Shown here piece by piece: positions 63,270-64,000 of a stretch of 64,000 bases of DNA. The notes beneath the pieces were generated by a model, which was not told the origin of the DNA, did not search any database, and was given only the letters and a program-made list of their open reading frames with translations. A program made the translations under genes and the position numbers. Source of the stretch: Saururus chinensis (taxonomy: Eukaryota > Streptophyta > Magnoliopsida > Piperales > Saururaceae); NCBI GenBank assembly GCA_035235625.1, contig CP141144.1:43522014-43586013 (forward strand), given 5' to 3'. Positions within the stretch are counted from its first letter, which is position 1; each line of letters starts with the position of its first letter.

Positions 63270-63410
63270 TAGATAGATTGATAGAGAATCACTATAAAAA
63301 TAAATATTTTTGTATATATACACATATCTAGTCATCATAATTTCAAAATATATTTTTGTATGATATTTATGAAAACAATGTTTAAATATAGCAGTTCAAC
63401 ATGCAAAGCA
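62932..63410. repeat. Tandem duplication, copy 1 (about 478 bp)
   Basis: Starts CTCTCCAATGCTAGCTTTCC and ends CATGCAAAGC. Nearly identical to copy 2, with the AT tract about 78 bp longer. Confidence 0.9.
63178..63267. repeat. (AT)n microsatellite, about 45 units
   Basis: Uninterrupted AT run followed by a few GATA units. The minus-strand YIYIYI frames are artefacts. Confidence 0.9.
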
Positions 63411-63657
63411 CTCTCCAATGCTAGCTTTCCAATGGGATATATTCCCTTTTCCACCCGATTGATTTAGGTTTTGGCCCATTTACTAATTAGTAACAATGTG
63501 CATCCTTCATTTTCGAACAGTCCATGGCCCATTTGCGGTCACATTCCAAGTCCAGGCCCATTTAGAACGTCTTCTTGCTTTTCACACTTCAAAACAACTG
63601 AATAAAGGGCCAGGTACTTTCTGTGCAATTTTCTAAATAAAGGCCTCGAATATAAAT

Positions 63658-63688
<31 letters not shown>

Positions 63689-63810
63689 ATCACTATAAAA
63701 ATAAATATTTTTGTATATATACACATATCTAGTCATCATAATTTCAAAATATATTTTTGTATGATATTTATGAAAACAATGTTTAAATATAGCAGTTCAA
63801 CTTGCAAAGC
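63411..63810. repeat. Tandem duplication, copy 2 (about 400 bp)
   Basis: Same start and end as copy 1; differs by a few substitutions and a much shorter AT tract followed by GATA units (63650-63685). Confidence 0.9.
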
Positions 63811-63945
63811 CTGAGTTCCAATATTTTAAGGTTCATCCTTCCTATAATGCACTTTCAATGACATTGAGTCCAAGTTGAACCTATCAAGAAATGATTTCCT
63901 AACTTAATGATTAGTTTAAAGTAACTAGTTGTTGAAAGAAAGGTA

Positions 63946-64000
63946 CTCTCTTTGTCATAAACTAATAATTTCATTTGATAAAAAAATTTATTTTATATTA
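63946..64000. mobile_element. Stowaway-like MITE, cut by the window end
   Basis: TA then CTCTCTTTGTCATAAACTAA and TTTCATTTGATAAAAAAATT, matching the left end of the family. Confidence 0.55.

Noticed and set aside
63060-63338. Minus-strand YIYIYI open frames (also 63539-63739)
   Set aside because: Translation of the (AT)n tracts in the tandem duplication.

Overview
The window is nuclear DNA of a flowering plant, probably a monocot, though the order cannot be fixed from sequence alone. It is AT-rich, dominated by LTR retrotransposons nested in one another, and sprinkled with Stowaway-like and hAT-like MITEs. I can support only two intact protein-coding genes, both on the minus strand, both with clean GT-AG introns and both reconstructed to full length. 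The first is a xyloglucan endotransglucosylase/hydrolase (XTH4/XTH5-like, 4 coding exons, 293 aa; 8642-9848). The second is an OTU-family deubiquitinase (OTU11-like, 10 coding exons, 233 aa; 35374-40908). No rRNA or tRNA gene and no CRISPR array was seen.

Layout. 1-5076: the 3' half of a decayed Ty3/gypsy chromovirus-type element (RNase H end, integrase, 3' LTR), split by a 1.87-kb solo LTR with a perfect 5-bp target duplication. 5077-12700: gene island with XTH and small MITEs. 12700-21290: degenerate LTRs, including one LTR inserted inside an older LTR of its own family, and a Ty1/copia pol relic. 21290-31597: a non-autonomous or unknown repeat segment followed by a decayed minus-strand Ty1/copia element whose 3' LTR holds a solo gypsy LTR and whose 5' LTR holds a hAT-like MITE. 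31598-41430: second gene island, with the OTU gene. 41430-61290: a large nested complex. The host is an Athila/Tat-like Ty3/gypsy element on the minus strand (3' LTR about 42446-51502, protease and gag relics, and a 5' LTR candidate at 60662-61290). Its 3' LTR contains a 3.1-kb solo LTR, which itself contains a giant 4.74-kb solo LTR with a GC-rich island and several tandem-repeat arrays. Its internal region is interrupted by a coding-free LTR element (about 55697-60276) whose 3' LTR is bounded by inverted arms of about 200 bp and also holds a solo LTR of the host family. 61291-64000: AT-rich spacer, MITEs and a recent tandem duplication of about 0.4-0.48 kb.

The genes do not form a pathway: XTH acts on cell-wall xyloglucan and the OTU protein on ubiquitin chains inside the cell. 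The interesting content is structural: nested insertions with readable target-site duplications, an LTR with long terminal inverted repeats, a giant GC-island LTR, and LTR-internal minisatellites. I found no convincing new protein system. All alignments and boundaries were made by eye.
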